Shown: positions 1 to 10,798 of the stretch, one piece after another
Numbering within the stretch: the stretch's first letter is position 1
How the letters are laid out: each line of letters begins with the position of its first letter
Assembly: GCA_945878845.1 (NCBI GenBank)
Contig: CAMCUB010000004.1
Coordinates: forward strand, 1 to 64,000
Direction of reading: 5' to 3'
Source of the DNA: Erythrobacter sanguineus
GTDB taxonomy: Bacteria > Pseudomonadota > Alphaproteobacteria > Sphingomonadales > Sphingomonadaceae
DNA: 64,000 bases
Notes under the pieces: generated by a model
Database searches by the model: none
What the model was told of the DNA's origin: nothing
Seen by the model: only the letters and a program-made list of their open reading frames with translations
Position numbers and translations under genes: made by a program

Positions 1-26
1 GCGGGGGCACGCGCCGCAAAGGGGAA

Positions 27-60
27 AGCCGGCAGGGGGCGACCTGCCGGCTTTTTCTTT
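27..60 (+). terminator. Rho-independent terminator of a gene upstream of the window
   Basis: Perfect 10-bp stem AGCCGGCAGG (27-36) / CCTGCCGGCT (43-52), 6-nt loop, followed by TTTTCTTT. Confidence 0.85.
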
Positions 61-62
61 GC

Positions 63-2969
63 CTATGGCTTGAGGGCGCCCTCGTCGGCCGTGGCGCCTG
101 CGGCTTCGGGAACGACCACGAAACGCACCGCCGCCCCGGGCGCGAGATAGCGCAGCGCGGCCTGATGGATGTCCTCCGGCGTGATGGCGCGGATCACATC
201 GGGCGCGGCGAGGAAGCGGTCGAGCCTTTGCGGCTCGCTCTGCGCGCGGGCGGCGAGGCCCAGCCACCCGCCGAGGTCCTTGAGGTAGTTGTTATATTCC
301 TCGAGATAGGGTTTGCGCGCCCGATCGATCACGTCGGCATCGAGCGGAGCGGCGCGCAAATCCGCGACCAGCGCGTCGACCGCATCGCGCGTTGCCGCGG
401 TCTTGTCAGCCGCCACCGAGGCGCTGATCGTGAAGGTGCCGAAGCCCGGATAGTGGTGGCTGGTGTTCGATCTGGCCGAGGGCGAATAGGTCTGCCCCAG
501 CTTCTCGCGCAACCGGTCGGTGAGTTCGAGCCGCACAATCCGCCCGAGCAGTTCGAGCCGCTGGTCTTCGGCCGCATCGCTGTCGTCGGTGGTCGGCCAG
601 ACCCATTGCAACAGCGCCTGATCGGGCTCGCCCTTGTGGGTGATCCGGTGCTCGCCGCGCGCGGGGGTGAAACTGCGCGTGCGGTTGTCGGCGCGGGGGT
701 TGAAGGCGGGCTCACGCGGGCCGAGCGCGCCCAGCGTGGCGGCCACCGCAGCAATCGCGGCGTCCTCGTCAAGATCGCCGACCAGTGCGATCTCGATCGC
801 GCCCTTCGCGAGCCGGTCGTCGAGCAGACCACGCAGCTGCGCGTAATCGAGCGCGAAGAAGGCCTCGCGCGGTTGCAGGCTGAAGCGCGGGTCATTGTCC
901 GACAGGATCGCCCCGCTCGCCGCCGAAAGCGCGCGGTCGGGGGTGGAATCGAGCGTATTGAAGAAGTTGTCGATGTTCTTGCGGAACCGCTCGACCGCCT
1001 CGGGCCGGTAGCCCGGATCGGTCAGCGTTGCCGCCAGCACCTGCAATTGCAGCGCCAGATCGCGCGGGGTGGTGGTGGCCGAGGCGATGAAGGCTTCGGT
1101 GTCGGTGCCGAGCCCGAAGCTGACACTGCGCCCGGCGAGCACGCTCGCCAGCTCGTCCTGGCTATGCTTGCCGAGCCCGCCTGCGGGCAGGGCGTTGGCG
1201 AGGTAGACCGCCAGCGGCGCCTCGCGCGTGTTCATCAGATCGCCCCCGTCGACCGCGAGCGCAAAGGCGATGCGATCCTTGCGCACGTCGGTCTTGCGCA
1301 GCGTCAGCCGCACGCCATTGGCAAAGCGCACCTCGCGCATGCCGAGGCGCGGGTCGACCTTGTCCGAGACGACCGTGCCGGCAGGGCCGAAATCGGTATA
1401 GCCGAAGGCGAGGGGGCCGTTGTCGACCGGCGCGGCGATCGCGAGAGCCATGCCGTCGTCGAAGGCTGCGCGCAAACCGGCCTCGCCGCCTTCGGGGGCT
1501 GTTCTGCCTTCGAAGCGGATCAGCGGCTCGGCGAGCGGCGCGGCGTCCTCGCGCAGCGCTTGCCACACCGCCTCGGGGGTGATCTCGGGCGCGAGGCGTT
1601 CGAATTCGGCGAGCGCGAAGTGGGGGGTGGTCGGCACCCGCTCGTCCGCCACCAGCGCGAGCGCGGCATTGGCGAACACCCCGTTGCCCCGCGTGTCGGC
1701 CGCTTTCACCGAGTTTTCGAGCGCGGTGCGGATATTGGCGAGCTGTTCGTCCACCTCGGCGCGGGTGAAGCCGTAGGTCATCGCCTGATTGACCTCGCGC
1801 ACCGCGGCAAGGACGCCCTTCTTCCATTCGCCATCGGCGCTGCTGATCGTGAAGCCGGTGATGCGCGCGTCTTCGAAGATGTCGCCCGACCCGAAGCTCG
1901 CGCCGCGGAACGGGGCGTCGGCCCCGCGCGCGAGGCGGGCAAGGCGGCGGCCGACGATGGCGTAGCCGATCGCGCGCAGCCGCTCGGCGCGGCGGGTGGC
2001 GATCGTGTCGGGCTCGTCGCACCACGGGGCGAGGCGGCTGATGGTGACGCTTTCGGGGAGCGCAGGATCGAGGTGGATGTCGGTCTGGCCCTTGAGGCTC
2101 ACGTCGATCGGCCCGGTTTGGGGCTGCGCGGGGGCGCCGCCGGCGGGTATCCAATCGGCGAAGCGCGCGCGGATCGCGGCCTCGACCACGGGGGCGGGGT
2201 AGTCGCCGACCACTAGCAGTACGGTGTTGGCGGGTCGGTAGGTACGCTCGTAGAGCGCGCGGATCTGCGCGGCGGTTGCGTTTTCCAGCACTTCAGCCGT
2301 GCCGATCGGCAGGCGGCGGCCGTAGCGGGCTTGCGGAGCGAGGAACGCGACACTGTCCTCGTAATTGCGCAGTTGGAAGCCCGCACGGTCTCGGCGTTCG
2401 GCGAGGATCACGCCGCGTTCGCGCGCGACCGCTTCCTCGGAGATGGTAAGCTCGCTCGCGGTCTCGCGCATCAACATCAGTGCGGTGCCCAGCAGCGCTT
2501 CGTCGTTGCGCGGCAGATTGAGCATGTAGGTAATGCTCTCATAGTCGGTCGAGGCGTTGGTATCGGCCCCGAAGGCCAGCCCCTCGCGTTCGAGCAGCTT
2601 GACCATCTCGCCTTCCGGGATGCCCTTGGAGCCGTTGAAGGCCATGTGTTCGAGAAAGTGCGAAAGACCGCGTTCGGTGTCGGCCTCCTCAAGCGCGCCC
2701 GAGCCGATGCGCATCCGCACCAGCGCAGTGCCGGCCGGGGTGGCGTTCTGACGGATGATGTAGCGCATGCCGTTGTCCAGCCGGCCGAAAACGTATCCGG
2801 GATCGACGGGCAGATCGCTCGCCTCGAACGGCCAGACGGGGGTGGGAGCAGGCGCGGGCGCCTCGGCCGCTGGCGCGGTCTCGGCGGCGTCCTGCGCGGC
2901 GAGCGCAGTGGTGAAGGGGAGCGGCGAGAGCGCCAGCAGCAAGCTGGCCGCAAGGGGAAAATTCCGCAT
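63..2969 (-). CDS. M16 family (insulinase-like) zinc metallopeptidase, secreted
   Basis: 968-aa ORF with signal peptide; HFLEH zinc motif in RGLSHFLEHMAFNGS; two-domain M16 layout. Confidence 0.93.
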   Translation of the reverse strand: MRNFPLAASLLLALSPLPFTTALAAQDAAETAPAAEAPAPAPTPVWPFEASDLPVDPGYVFGRLDNGMRYIIRQNATPAGTALVRMRIGSGALEEADTERGLSHFLEHMAFNGSKGIPEGEMVKLLEREGLAFGADTNASTDYESITYMLNLPRNDEALLGTALMLMRETASELTISEEAVARERGVILAERRDRAGFQLRNYEDSVAFLAPQARYGRRLPIGTAEVLENATAAQIRALYERTYRPANTVLLVVGDYPAPVVEAAIRARFADWIPAGGAPAQPQTGPIDVSLKGQTDIHLDPALPESVTISRLAPWCDEPDTIATRRAERLRAIGYAIVGRRLARLARGADAPFRGASFGSGDIFEDARITGFTISSADGEWKKGVLAAVREVNQAMTYGFTRAEVDEQLANIRTALENSVKAADTRGNGVFANAALALVADERVPTTPHFALAEFERLAPEITPEAVWQALREDAAPLAEPLIRFEGRTAPEGGEAGLRAAFDDGMALAIAAPVDNGPLAFGYTDFGPAGTVVSDKVDPRLGMREVRFANGVRLTLRKTDVRKDRIAFALAVDGGDLMNTREAPLAVYLANALPAGGLGKHSQDELASVLAGRSVSFGLGTDTEAFIASATTTPRDLALQLQVLAATLTDPGYRPEAVERFRKNIDNFFNTLDSTPDRALSAASGAILSDNDPRFSLQPREAFFALDYAQLRGLLDDRLAKGAIEIALVGDLDEDAAIAAVAATLGALGPREPAFNPRADNRTRSFTPARGEHRITHKGEPDQALLQWVWPTTDDSDAAEDQRLELLGRIVRLELTDRLREKLGQTYSPSARSNTSHHYPGFGTFTISASVAADKTAATRDAVDALVADLRAAPLDADVIDRARKPYLEEYNNYLKDLGGWLGLAARAQSEPQRLDRFLAAPDVIRAITPEDIHQAALRYLAPGAAVRFVVVPEAAGATADEGALKP

Positions 2970-3054
2970 GGATTTCAGGCGTCTCTCGCTTCGTTATCGG
3001 AACGCGCGAGACTAGCGGCTGAAACCGGCCTGTCAGCCTATTTCTGCTGCGGCG

Positions 3055-3858
3055 CTATTTCTTGAGGGGCGGTGGCCCGCGCAGGCGCGAGCGGGCGTGG
3101 GAGAGGTCGAACACCTCGCCCGGGCCATTGTCTTCCGCGCCCAGCAGACCGAGGCGGCGGGCGACTTCGCGATAGGCCTCTTCCTCGCCGCCAAGGTCGC
3201 GGCGGAAGCGATCCTTGTCGAGCTTCTCGCCGGTCGCCATGTCCCACAGTCGGCAGCCATCGGGGCTGATCTCGTCGGCAAGGATCACGCGGCTGTAATC
3301 GCCATCATAAAGGCGCCCGAATTCGAGCTTGAAGTCGATCAACCGGATGTCGATCGCGGCGAACATCCCGCACAGGAAGTCGTTGATGCGGATCGCCATC
3401 GAGGAGATGTCGTGCATCTCGTCGTTCGAGGCCCAGTTGAAGCAGGCGATGTGCTCTTCGGCCACGAGCGGATCGCCCAGCGCATCGTCCTTGTAATAAT
3501 ATTCGATGAGCGTGTGCGGCAGCGGCTCGCCTTCCTCGATCCCGAGGCGCTTGCTGATCGAGCCGGCCGCGACGTTGCGCACCACCACTTCGAGCGGGAT
3601 GATGTCGACCTGCCGGATCAGCTGCTCGCGCATGTTGAGGCGGCGGATGAAGTGGGTGGGGATGCCGATATGGCCGAGGCGGGTGAAGACGTGCTCGCTG
3701 ATGCGATTATTGATCACCCCCTTGCCGTTGATCGTGCCCTTCTTCTCGGCATTGAACGCGGTCGCGTCATCCTTGAAGTACTGGATCAGTGTGCCGGGCT
3801 CCGGACCCTCATAGAGGATCTTGGCCTTGCCTTCGTAGATCTTGGTGCGGCGGGACAT
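3055..3858 (-). CDS. purC: Phosphoribosylaminoimidazole-succinocarboxamide synthase
   Basis: [18 protein letters not shown]...; full-length similarity to the SAICAR synthetase family. Confidence 0.97.
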   Translation of the reverse strand: MSRRTKIYEGKAKILYEGPEPGTLIQYFKDDATAFNAEKKGTINGKGVINNRISEHVFTRLGHIGIPTHFIRRLNMREQLIRQVDIIPLEVVVRNVAAGSISKRLGIEEGEPLPHTLIEYYYKDDALGDPLVAEEHIACFNWASNDEMHDISSMAIRINDFLCGMFAAIDIRLIDFKLEFGRLYDGDYSRVILADEISPDGCRLWDMATGEKLDKDRFRRDLGGEEEAYREVARRLGLLGAEDNGPGEVFDLSHARSRLRGPPPLKK

Positions 3859-3884
3859 CGGCAGTTTCCCTTTTCAGCGAATGG

Positions 3885-3956
3885 TGCCCGGGGGCGGATT
3901 TGAACCACCGACACGCGGATTTTCAATCCGCTGCTCTACCCCTGAGCTACCCGGGC
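3885..3956 (-). tRNA. tRNA-Phe (anticodon GAA)
   Basis: Reverse complement GCCCGGGTAGCTCAGGGGTAGAGCAGCGGATTGAAAATCCGCGTGTCGGTGGTTCAAATCCGCCCCCGGGCA folds as a cloverleaf; anticodon loop TTGAAAA. Confidence 0.95.
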
Positions 3957-4098
3957 ATTCGCTGCGAGCGACGGGGAGATGCCATTCGGCTGCCCCGGCG
4001 AGCAAATGAGAGCGGCCCTATGGCGAAGGCGGCAGGGGTTGGCAAGGGGCTTTTGTCCACAAATTCGCCCCCCGGGCCGCAGGATCGTCACCCGCGCC

Positions 4099-4284
4099 TC
4101 AATCCTGCTCGCGCCAGCTTTCCTGCGCCACTTCGTCCGGATCGGCAGGCGGGCCGGGGACGGCGTAGGAATCCGAGAACCAGCGCGCCAGATCGCGGTC
4201 GCGGCAGCGCTGCGAACAGAAGGGGTGATGTTCGGGCCGGCGCGGCTTGCGGCAGATCGGGCAAGGTTTCGAGGCGAGTGTCAT
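4099..4284 (-). CDS. yacG: DNA gyrase inhibitor YacG (small zinc protein)
   Basis: 61 aa; CPICRKP...FCSQRCRDRDLARW motif. Confidence 0.9.
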   Translation of the reverse strand: MTLASKPCPICRKPRRPEHHPFCSQRCRDRDLARWFSDSYAVPGPPADPDEVAQESWREQD

Positions 4285-5243
4285 GCATCCAGAAGCTGGG
4301 CATTGGCGGCCTCAATGGCAAGCCCGGGATCGGTCGCAATCCGCACCTCGCGTCCGGTGCGGCGGGCGAGTTCCTCCAGCCACGGCTGCTTGAGCTTGGC
4401 CGTGAGCGCGGGATGCACCGTCAGCTGAAGCACGCGGCCCGTGCCCGTGTCCACTGCCAGCTCCGCCCGGCGCAGCGCCATGCGCGCGGCCATGCCGAGC
4501 CTTGCGGTGGCGAATCGGTGGAGCAACGAGGGCCCCTCGAGCCGCGCGACCAGCTGGACGAAGCCGAAGCCGTTCATCGCGGTGCGTTCATGCGGCCAGT
4601 CGGCGAGCGCCGCGTCCAACGCCGTATCGACCGCGCGGCGATCCTCCTTGGTCAGGAGCGTGGGGAAATCGATGCCGATATTGCCGCCAAGGTCGAACCA
4701 CGCCAGCGCCTGCGCGATGGCAGGGACGGCGGCCAGCGCCACCTCGCGCGGGGAGCCGATCCCATCGATGTCGATCACGGTCATGGCGGGGGTGACGCTG
4801 ACGAGGATCTCGCCCCCCGGGAATTCGAGGTTTGCCGAGGAGGCGCCGTGCCAGACCTCTTCCCACAGGCCTGCGGGGAAGCGCCGGACAACGCGGCCCT
4901 CGGGCCAGCCGCTGACGGGTGATGGGGCGTCCGACGCCGCAAAGCGCGCCTGCGCCCGTTTCAGCCTCCCCCGCTCGGCGATCGGGGCTCGGGTGATGAC
5001 GAGGTCGAGGCTCTGTCCTTCGGTAATGTGCGGGGGCAAGTGATCGACCAGCGCCTCGGTGCCATTGCCCAGCAACGCGACCCCGCGGCGCGTGCCCTTG
5101 AGCTTGGCGCTGAGTTTACCGGTCGTCCGAGTGCCTGCGGCGAGGTCCCCCGGCCACATCAGTCTGGCGGCCAGCACCTGCTCGCCTTCAACAAGCAGCG
5201 CGCGGGTTTCGCCGATGCCTTCCTCGATCAGCCACTCAGCCAA
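4281..5243 (-). CDS. Ribonuclease E/G family protein (short form)
   Basis: MAEWLIEEGIGETRALLVEGEQVLAARL; RNase G/E catalytic-domain-like sequence; overlaps yacG by 4 nt. Confidence 0.8.
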   Translation of the reverse strand: MAEWLIEEGIGETRALLVEGEQVLAARLMWPGDLAAGTRTTGKLSAKLKGTRRGVALLGNGTEALVDHLPPHITEGQSLDLVITRAPIAERGRLKRAQARFAASDAPSPVSGWPEGRVVRRFPAGLWEEVWHGASSANLEFPGGEILVSVTPAMTVIDIDGIGSPREVALAAVPAIAQALAWFDLGGNIGIDFPTLLTKEDRRAVDTALDAALADWPHERTAMNGFGFVQLVARLEGPSLLHRFATARLGMAARMALRRAELAVDTGTGRVLQLTVHPALTAKLKQPWLEELARRTGREVRIATDPGLAIEAANAQLLDA

Positions 5244-5808
5244 TCTGGAACCCCGCGGCCTTGAGCAGCGCGCGGGTGTGGTAGAGCGGCAGGCCCATCA
5301 CGCCCGAATGGCTGCCCCTGATCCACGCGATCAGCCCCTCGGCCGCGCCCTGGATCGCATAGCCGCCCGCCTTGCCGCGCCATTCGCCGCCCGCAAGATA
5401 GGCCGCGATCTCTTCGGAGGAGAGCCGCTTGAAGCACACCACGGTCTCGTCGAGCCGCTCGCGCAAACTGCCGTCGGGTGCGCGCAGCACCACGCTCGAG
5501 AGCACCTGATGGCGCCGCCCGCTCATCAGTTCGAGGCAGGCGCGCGCTTCGGCTTCGGTTTCGGTCTTGGGGAGGATGCGGCGGCCCACCGCGACCACCG
5601 TGTCGCCCGCCAGCACGAAGCCGGGGGCGTCAACGGCCAGCGCCTTCTCGCGCCCCATGCGCAGCGCATAGGTGCGGGGGAGTTCGAGCTTGCCGGGCGT
5701 CTCGTCGATGTCGGCCGGAACCACGGCGTCAGGCGCGAGGCCCAGCCGCGCGAGCAACTCGCGCCGCCGGGGCGAAGCCGAGGCCAGTGTCAGATGGGAA
5801 GAGCCCAT
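5236..5808 (-). CDS. maf: Maf-like nucleoside triphosphate pyrophosphatase
   Basis: LTLASASPRRRELLARLGL and VLAGDTVVAVGRRILPKT motifs. Confidence 0.95.
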   Translation of the reverse strand: MGSSHLTLASASPRRRELLARLGLAPDAVVPADIDETPGKLELPRTYALRMGREKALAVDAPGFVLAGDTVVAVGRRILPKTETEAEARACLELMSGRRHQVLSSVVLRAPDGSLRERLDETVVCFKRLSSEEIAAYLAGGEWRGKAGGYAIQGAAEGLIAWIRGSHSGVMGLPLYHTRALLKAAGFQIG

Positions 5809-5826
5809 GCCGCGGGCCCCCTGGCC

Positions 5827-6072
5827 CTATTGCGGGCCGGGGCCGCCGCGACCCGGCATGAAGCGGTAAGTGATGCGCGCCTTGGTCAGGTCATAGGGCG
5901 TGAGTTCGCACAGCACTTCATCGCCCACCAGCACGCGGATGCGGTTCTTGCGCATCTTGCCTGCGGTGTGGCCGAGCACTTCATGGCCGTTTTCAAGCTC
6001 CACCCGGAACATCGCATTGGGCAGCAATTCAACCACGCGCCCGCGCATTTCGAGGAGTTCTTCCTTGGCCAT
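5827..6072 (-). CDS. infA: Translation initiation factor IF-1
   Basis: [53 protein letters not shown]; internal start of the longer ORF 5827..6843. Confidence 0.97.
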   Translation of the reverse strand: MAKEELLEMRGRVVELLPNAMFRVELENGHEVLGHTAGKMRKNRIRVLVGDEVLCELTPYDLTKARITYRFMPGRGGPGPQ

Positions 6073-6309
6073 GTATTCCCTTTGGTTTTCGTTGCGGCGC
6101 ACAATACGCCCGTCGATGCGAGGCAGCGCTTTAGCGATGCGGGAACCAAAAGGGAAGGCTCGTGCGTTAGTGCGATACTGACGGACCCGAAGCACCGGTC
6201 CGGTCCGGGGAGGACGCGCATCTCCGGGCCGGCCTTGTGCGTATCCGTATCGTCTCGCGGGAGCGGTAACAGCCGCCCCGACGCCCAATGCTGCAACCGA
6301 AGGGACTAC

Positions 6310-9300
6310 ATGAACCTCTCCCCGCTTACCCGCGCGTCCTTGCGCGCCGGCACCTGCGCGCTTGGGCTTGCGCTTGCCCTGCCGCTGGCAGCTGCCGATG
6401 CCGAAACCGCCGTCCAGCCCCAGCCCGAACCGGCTGCGCAGCCCGAGCCCGAAGAGCCCGAGAGCGCCAGCGACACCGCTGCAGGCGTGAACGAAATCGT
6501 GGTGCGTTCGGGCCGGGTGCGCGGGCAGCTGTTCGTCGATCAGGCCCCGCTGCTCCAGCTCGACGAGGCCGCGATCGCAGCCGAGGGCGTGACCTCGATC
6601 ACCGATCTCATCGCCCAGATCAGCGCGCGCACCGGCTCGGCGCGCGGGCGCGGGGGCGGCGGGCAGCCGGTGATCCTCGTCAACGGGATCCGCATCGGAT
6701 CTTTCCGCGAATTCGCCAACTACCCGCCCGAAGCGCTCGCCAAGGTCGAGGTGTTCCCCGAGGAAGTCGCCCAGCGCTTCGGCTTTCCGCCCGATCGCCG
6801 CGTCATCAACCTGATCCTCAAGGACAATTATTCGAACCGCCAAGCCGATCTGGAGCTCGAGGCACCCTCGCGCGGAGGCTATTCGCGCAACGAGCAGCAG
6901 CTCGGCATCCTCAAGATCGCTAACGGCGGCCGGATCAATGCCAGTGTGCGGGTCGAGGACACGACGCTGCTGACCGAGGCGGAACGCGATGTGCCGCAGA
7001 CCGCGGGCTCGCAGTCGCTGGTCGCGGGCGATCCCGATCAGGCCGAGTTCCGCAGCCTGCTGGCCGACAGCTTCGGGCTCGATGCCAATGTCTCATGGGC
7101 CAAGGCGATCATCGACAGCGGGACGTCGCTGTCTGCCAACCTTAACTACGCCCGCAACGAGAGCCGCAGCCTTGACGGGCTCAACACCGTGACGCTGACC
7201 TCGCCCACCGGCACCAGCGCATTGCGCACTTTCGGCGCCGACACCCCGCTGGCCCGGCGCACGTCGAGCGATACCATCTCGGCCGCCGGATCGATCAACC
7301 AGCCGCTCAATGCCTTCCGCCTGACGACCACCTTTGACGGCTCGTTCAGCGAGAGCACGACCGAGATCGACCGGCGGCTTGGGACCGCGCAGCTCCAGAC
7401 GTTCCGCGATGCTGCTGCGGCCGGCACGCTGGCGATCACCGGCCCGCTGCCGACGAGCGCCGACAACGGCTTCGATGTCGCGCTGCGCCGGACGATCACC
7501 ACCGAGACCCAGGCGACCCTCGAAGGCCCGCTCGCCGACCTTCCCGCCGGTGAAGTGCTGGCGACCTTCGACTTGGGCCTCGACTGGCGCCGGATCGAAA
7601 GCAGCGACACGCGCTCGGCGACGGCCGCCGAGCTGACCCGCCGCCGCCTGTCGACCGGCGCCAATCTGGTGGTGCCTCTGACCAGCGGGCGCGAGGAATT
7701 CCTCGACGGGCTGGGCGACTTCACGCTCAACCTTCAGGCCGGGCTCGAGGACCTCAGCGATTTCGGCATGTTGGGGGACTGGAACGCCGGGATCACGTGG
7801 AAGCCCACCGACGGGCTCGACCTGTCGGCGACCTATATCTGGCGCGAGGTTGCGCCGTCGCTTTCGGCGCTGGGCGATCCGCAAGTCGACAACCTCAACG
7901 TGCCGGTGTTCGATTTCGTGCGCGGCGAGACGGTGCTGGCGACGGTGCGGACGGGGGGCAATCCCGATCTCCCGCCCGAAACCCAGCGCGACTGGAAGTT
8001 CTCGGCCAACTGGGAGCTGCCGTTCTGGAAGGACGCGCGCCTGACGGTCGACTACATCATGAACCGCTCGGATAACGTGGTGAGCAGCTTCCCGCAGATC
8101 ACCGCCGAGACCGAGGCGGCCTTCCCCGGCCGGGTGACGCGCGATGCGAGCGGCCGGGTGGTGCGGGTTGACCGGCGCTCGGTGAGCTTTGCCGAGACCA
8201 AGGCGGACCGCATCCAGTTCACCTTCTCCACCAATGGCAGCATCGGCGGCGGCGAGGGCGGCGGCTTCGGCGGCGGTCGCTTCGGCGGCGGCGGTGCGCC
8301 TGCTGCTCCGGCTGCGGCCCAGCCGGCTCCGCCCACCACCGGCCCGGCGCCCGCGCCCCAGCCCGGCCCCGGTGGGCCGCCTGCCGGAGGCCCCGGCGCT
8401 GGTTTCGCGCCCACCGCCGAGCAGCGCGAGCAGTTCATGGCCTTCCGCGCGCGCCTGTGCGCCGATGACGGGCAGGCCTTCCTCGAAAAGCTCGTCGCCG
8501 CGATCGACAGCGGGGCGGACATCTCCGCAGAATATCCCGGGGTCGATCCCCAGCGCCTTGCGCCGATGCTGGCGCGGTTGCGGGGGGCTGACGGCAAGGT
8601 CGACCCGGCCCGCCTGGCCCAGTTCCGGACCCGGATCTGCAGCATCGACCCGATGCTGATGGGCGGCGGTGCTCCCGGCGCACCCCGCGTCGCGATGGTT
8701 AACATCACCCCCGATCCCAACGCACCGGCTGGACAAAGCGGGCCGCCGCCTGCCTTCGCCGCCTTCCGGGAACGCGCCTGCGGGCCCGATGGCAACGCCG
8801 CGATTGCCGCGCTGATCGCCAAGATCGATCGCGGCGAGGACATCTCGGCCGAGCTTCCCGGCGTCGACCCCGCCTTCATCAAGCTGGCGCTCGACCGTTC
8901 GCGCCTGCCCGACGGCACGCTCCCGCCCGAGGCGATTGCGCAATTCCAGCAGCGCTTCTGCGCGGCCGCGCCCCCGGCTGGCGCACCGGCGGGTGGCGCT
9001 CCCGGCGGCGCTCCGGGTGGGGCACCTGCCGGCGGCCCCGCCTTCAACCCGCTTGGTGGTCGCAACTTCCAGGGTTGGCGCTACTTCTTCAACCTGACCC
9101 ACACGATCGAGCTCGCCAACGAGATCCTCATCGCCCCCGGTCTCAATCCACTCGACCAGCTCGACGGCGAGGCGACCAGCGCGTTCGGCCAGCCGCGCCA
9201 TTCGAGCCGCCTCGAGGCCGGCCTGTTCGGCAAGGGCGTGGGCTTCCGCCTGTCGGGCGTCTACACCGGCGAGACCCGGCTCGATGGCACGCTTGCCGCG

Positions 9301-9543
9301 AACGACCTGTTCTTCGACGACATCGTCACCTTCAACCTGCGCGTCTTTGCCAACATGGGCGAGGTGACGGGCAAGAACGAGGGGCTGTGGAAGGACTTCC
9401 GCATCAGCCTCGTGGCCGACAACGTGTTCGACGCGCAGCGCCGGGTGCGTTACGGGGCGGGCGAGACGCCGGTCAACTACAACCCCTTCGTGATCGACCC
9501 GCTGGGGCTCTATCTCGGGATCGATCTGCGCAAGCTGTTCTAG
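6310..9543 (+). CDS. TonB-dependent-receptor-like outer membrane protein with Gly/Pro-rich insert and two Cys-bounded modules
   Basis: Signal peptide [29 protein letters not shown]; plug-like region ([53 protein letters not shown]); C-terminal barrel ending in F; start is internal to ORF 5059..9543. Confidence 0.85.
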   Translation: MNLSPLTRASLRAGTCALGLALALPLAAADAETAVQPQPEPAAQPEPEEPESASDTAAGVNEIVVRSGRVRGQLFVDQAPLLQLDEAAIAAEGVTSITDLIAQISARTGSARGRGGGGQPVILVNGIRIGSFREFANYPPEALAKVEVFPEEVAQRFGFPPDRRVINLILKDNYSNRQADLELEAPSRGGYSRNEQQLGILKIANGGRINASVRVEDTTLLTEAERDVPQTAGSQSLVAGDPDQAEFRSLLADSFGLDANVSWAKAIIDSGTSLSANLNYARNESRSLDGLNTVTLTSPTGTSALRTFGADTPLARRTSSDTISAAGSINQPLNAFRLTTTFDGSFSESTTEIDRRLGTAQLQTFRDAAAAGTLAITGPLPTSADNGFDVALRRTITTETQATLEGPLADLPAGEVLATFDLGLDWRRIESSDTRSATAAELTRRRLSTGANLVVPLTSGREEFLDGLGDFTLNLQAGLEDLSDFGMLGDWNAGITWKPTDGLDLSATYIWREVAPSLSALGDPQVDNLNVPVFDFVRGETVLATVRTGGNPDLPPETQRDWKFSANWELPFWKDARLTVDYIMNRSDNVVSSFPQITAETEAAFPGRVTRDASGRVVRVDRRSVSFAETKADRIQFTFSTNGSIGGGEGGGFGGGRFGGGGAPAAPAAAQPAPPTTGPAPAPQPGPGGPPAGGPGAGFAPTAEQREQFMAFRARLCADDGQAFLEKLVAAIDSGADISAEYPGVDPQRLAPMLARLRGADGKVDPARLAQFRTRICSIDPMLMGGGAPGAPRVAMVNITPDPNAPAGQSGPPPAFAAFRERACGPDGNAAIAALIAKIDRGEDISAELPGVDPAFIKLALDRSRLPDGTLPPEAIAQFQQRFCAAAPPAGAPAGGAPGGAPGGAPAGGPAFNPLGGRNFQGWRYFFNLTHTIELANEILIAPGLNPLDQLDGEATSAFGQPRHSSRLEAGLFGKGVGFRLSGVYTGETRLDGTLAANDLFFDDIVTFNLRVFANMGEVTGKNEGLWKDFRISLVADNVFDAQRRVRYGAGETPVNYNPFVIDPLGLYLGIDLRKLF

Positions 9544-10733
9544 GCGCGAGCGGCCGCCAGTGCCTCGGCGCAGGCATGGCCGCTCGCCCAGGCCCATTGG
9601 AAGTTGTAGCCGCCCAGCCAGCCGGTGACGTCGACCGCCTCGCCGATGGCATAGAGGCCCGGAACCTTGGCGGCCTCCATCGTGCGGCTTGATAGCTCCG
9701 CCGTGGCGATCCCGCCTGCGGTGACTTCGGCCTTGGCATAACCCTCGGTGCCGTTGGGGGCAAAGCGCCAGTCGGCGAGCTTGGTCTGGGCCGCGCGCAA
9801 GTCCTTGTCGCCGAGGTTGCCGAGTTCGCGCTCCAGGCCCAAGCGGTCGGCAAGCGCATCGGCGAGCCGGTCGGGCAGGCGCTCGCGCAGCAGCGTGCGC
9901 AGATGTGCGCGGGGGCGGTCACGCTTGGCTTCGAGCAGCCAGTCGGTCGCGGCATCGGGCAGGAAGGTGATCCCCACCGGCTCGCCATGCCGCCAGTAGG
10001 ACGAGACCTGCAAGATCGCCGGGCCGGAGAGCCCCTTGTGGGTGAACAACGCTGCCTCGGCGAATTCGGTCTTCCCTGCCCGCGCCCGCACCGGCGCGGC
10101 GACGCCCGAGAGCTCGCGGAACAGCGCGTCTTCTCCGCCGAGCGTCAGCGGCACGAGGGCAGGGCGGGGCTCGACCACCTTCAATCCGAATTGCCGCGCC
10201 AGCTTATATGCAAAGTCGCTCGCGCCCATTTTCGGAATGGACGGTCCGCCGGTGGCGATCACCAGCGCGGGCGCCTGCCATGCGCGGCCGTCGGCGGCGG
10301 TGACCGTGAAGCGGCCATCGCCCCCGCGCGCGCTTTCCGCCACGTCGACCCCGCAGGTGAGCGCCACCAATTCGGGCGGGCATTCTTCCAGCAGCATCGC
10401 CACGATCTGCTTGGCCGAGCCGTCGCAGAACAATTGCCCCAAAGTCTTCTCGTGCCACGCGATGCCGTAGCGTTCGACCAAAGCGATGAAGTCGGCGGGC
10501 GTGTAGCGGGCGAGCGCGCTCTTCGCGAAATGGGGGTTGGCCGAGAGGTAATTCGCCGGCCCCGCGCCGAGGTTGGTGAAATTGCACCGCCCGCCGCCCG
10601 AGATGAGGATCTTCTTCCCCGGCGCATCCGCCTTCTCGAGCAGCGCCACGCTGAGGCCACGCTGGCCTGCCTGCCCCGCGGCAAACAGCCCGGCTGCGCC
10701 TGCGCCGAGGATGATGACGTCGCTCTGTTCCAC
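9540..10733 (-). CDS. NAD(P)/FAD-dependent oxidoreductase, HI0933/YhiN family
   Basis: VEQSDVIILGAGAAGLFAAGQAGQRG; GKKILISGGGRCNFTN; GTG start inferred. Confidence 0.88.
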   Translation of the reverse strand: MEQSDVIILGAGAAGLFAAGQAGQRGLSVALLEKADAPGKKILISGGGRCNFTNLGAGPANYLSANPHFAKSALARYTPADFIALVERYGIAWHEKTLGQLFCDGSAKQIVAMLLEECPPELVALTCGVDVAESARGGDGRFTVTAADGRAWQAPALVIATGGPSIPKMGASDFAYKLARQFGLKVVEPRPALVPLTLGGEDALFRELSGVAAPVRARAGKTEFAEAALFTHKGLSGPAILQVSSYWRHGEPVGITFLPDAATDWLLEAKRDRPRAHLRTLLRERLPDRLADALADRLGLERELGNLGDKDLRAAQTKLADWRFAPNGTEGYAKAEVTAGGIATAELSSRTMEAAKVPGLYAIGEAVDVTGWLGGYNFQWAWASGHACAEALAAARA

Positions 10734-10798
10734 GAACCTGCCGATAGGGGGCCGCGCGGGAATTGCCAATCGCCCCCTCTCGTCCCTATCTGACCCCC

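Noticed and set aside
3885-3956. tRNA-Phe as a possible integration site of a mobile element
   Set aside because: No integrase, no direct repeat of the tRNA 3' end, and flanks are core genes
6142-6168. Possible EcfG-type promoter GGAAC-N18-CGTT upstream of the receptor gene
   Set aside because: Spacer is about 1 nt longer than the usual N16-17 and there is no further support; kept only as a possibility
5059-6309. N-terminal extension of the receptor ORF across rng/maf/infA
   Set aside because: A signal peptide starts at ATG 6310 and the upstream part is antisense to three well-supported genes
7093-9597. 834-aa minus-strand ORF opposite the TonB-receptor-like gene
   Set aside because: Low-complexity Arg/Gly/Glu-rich translation typical of antisense frames in high-GC DNA; no recognisable domain
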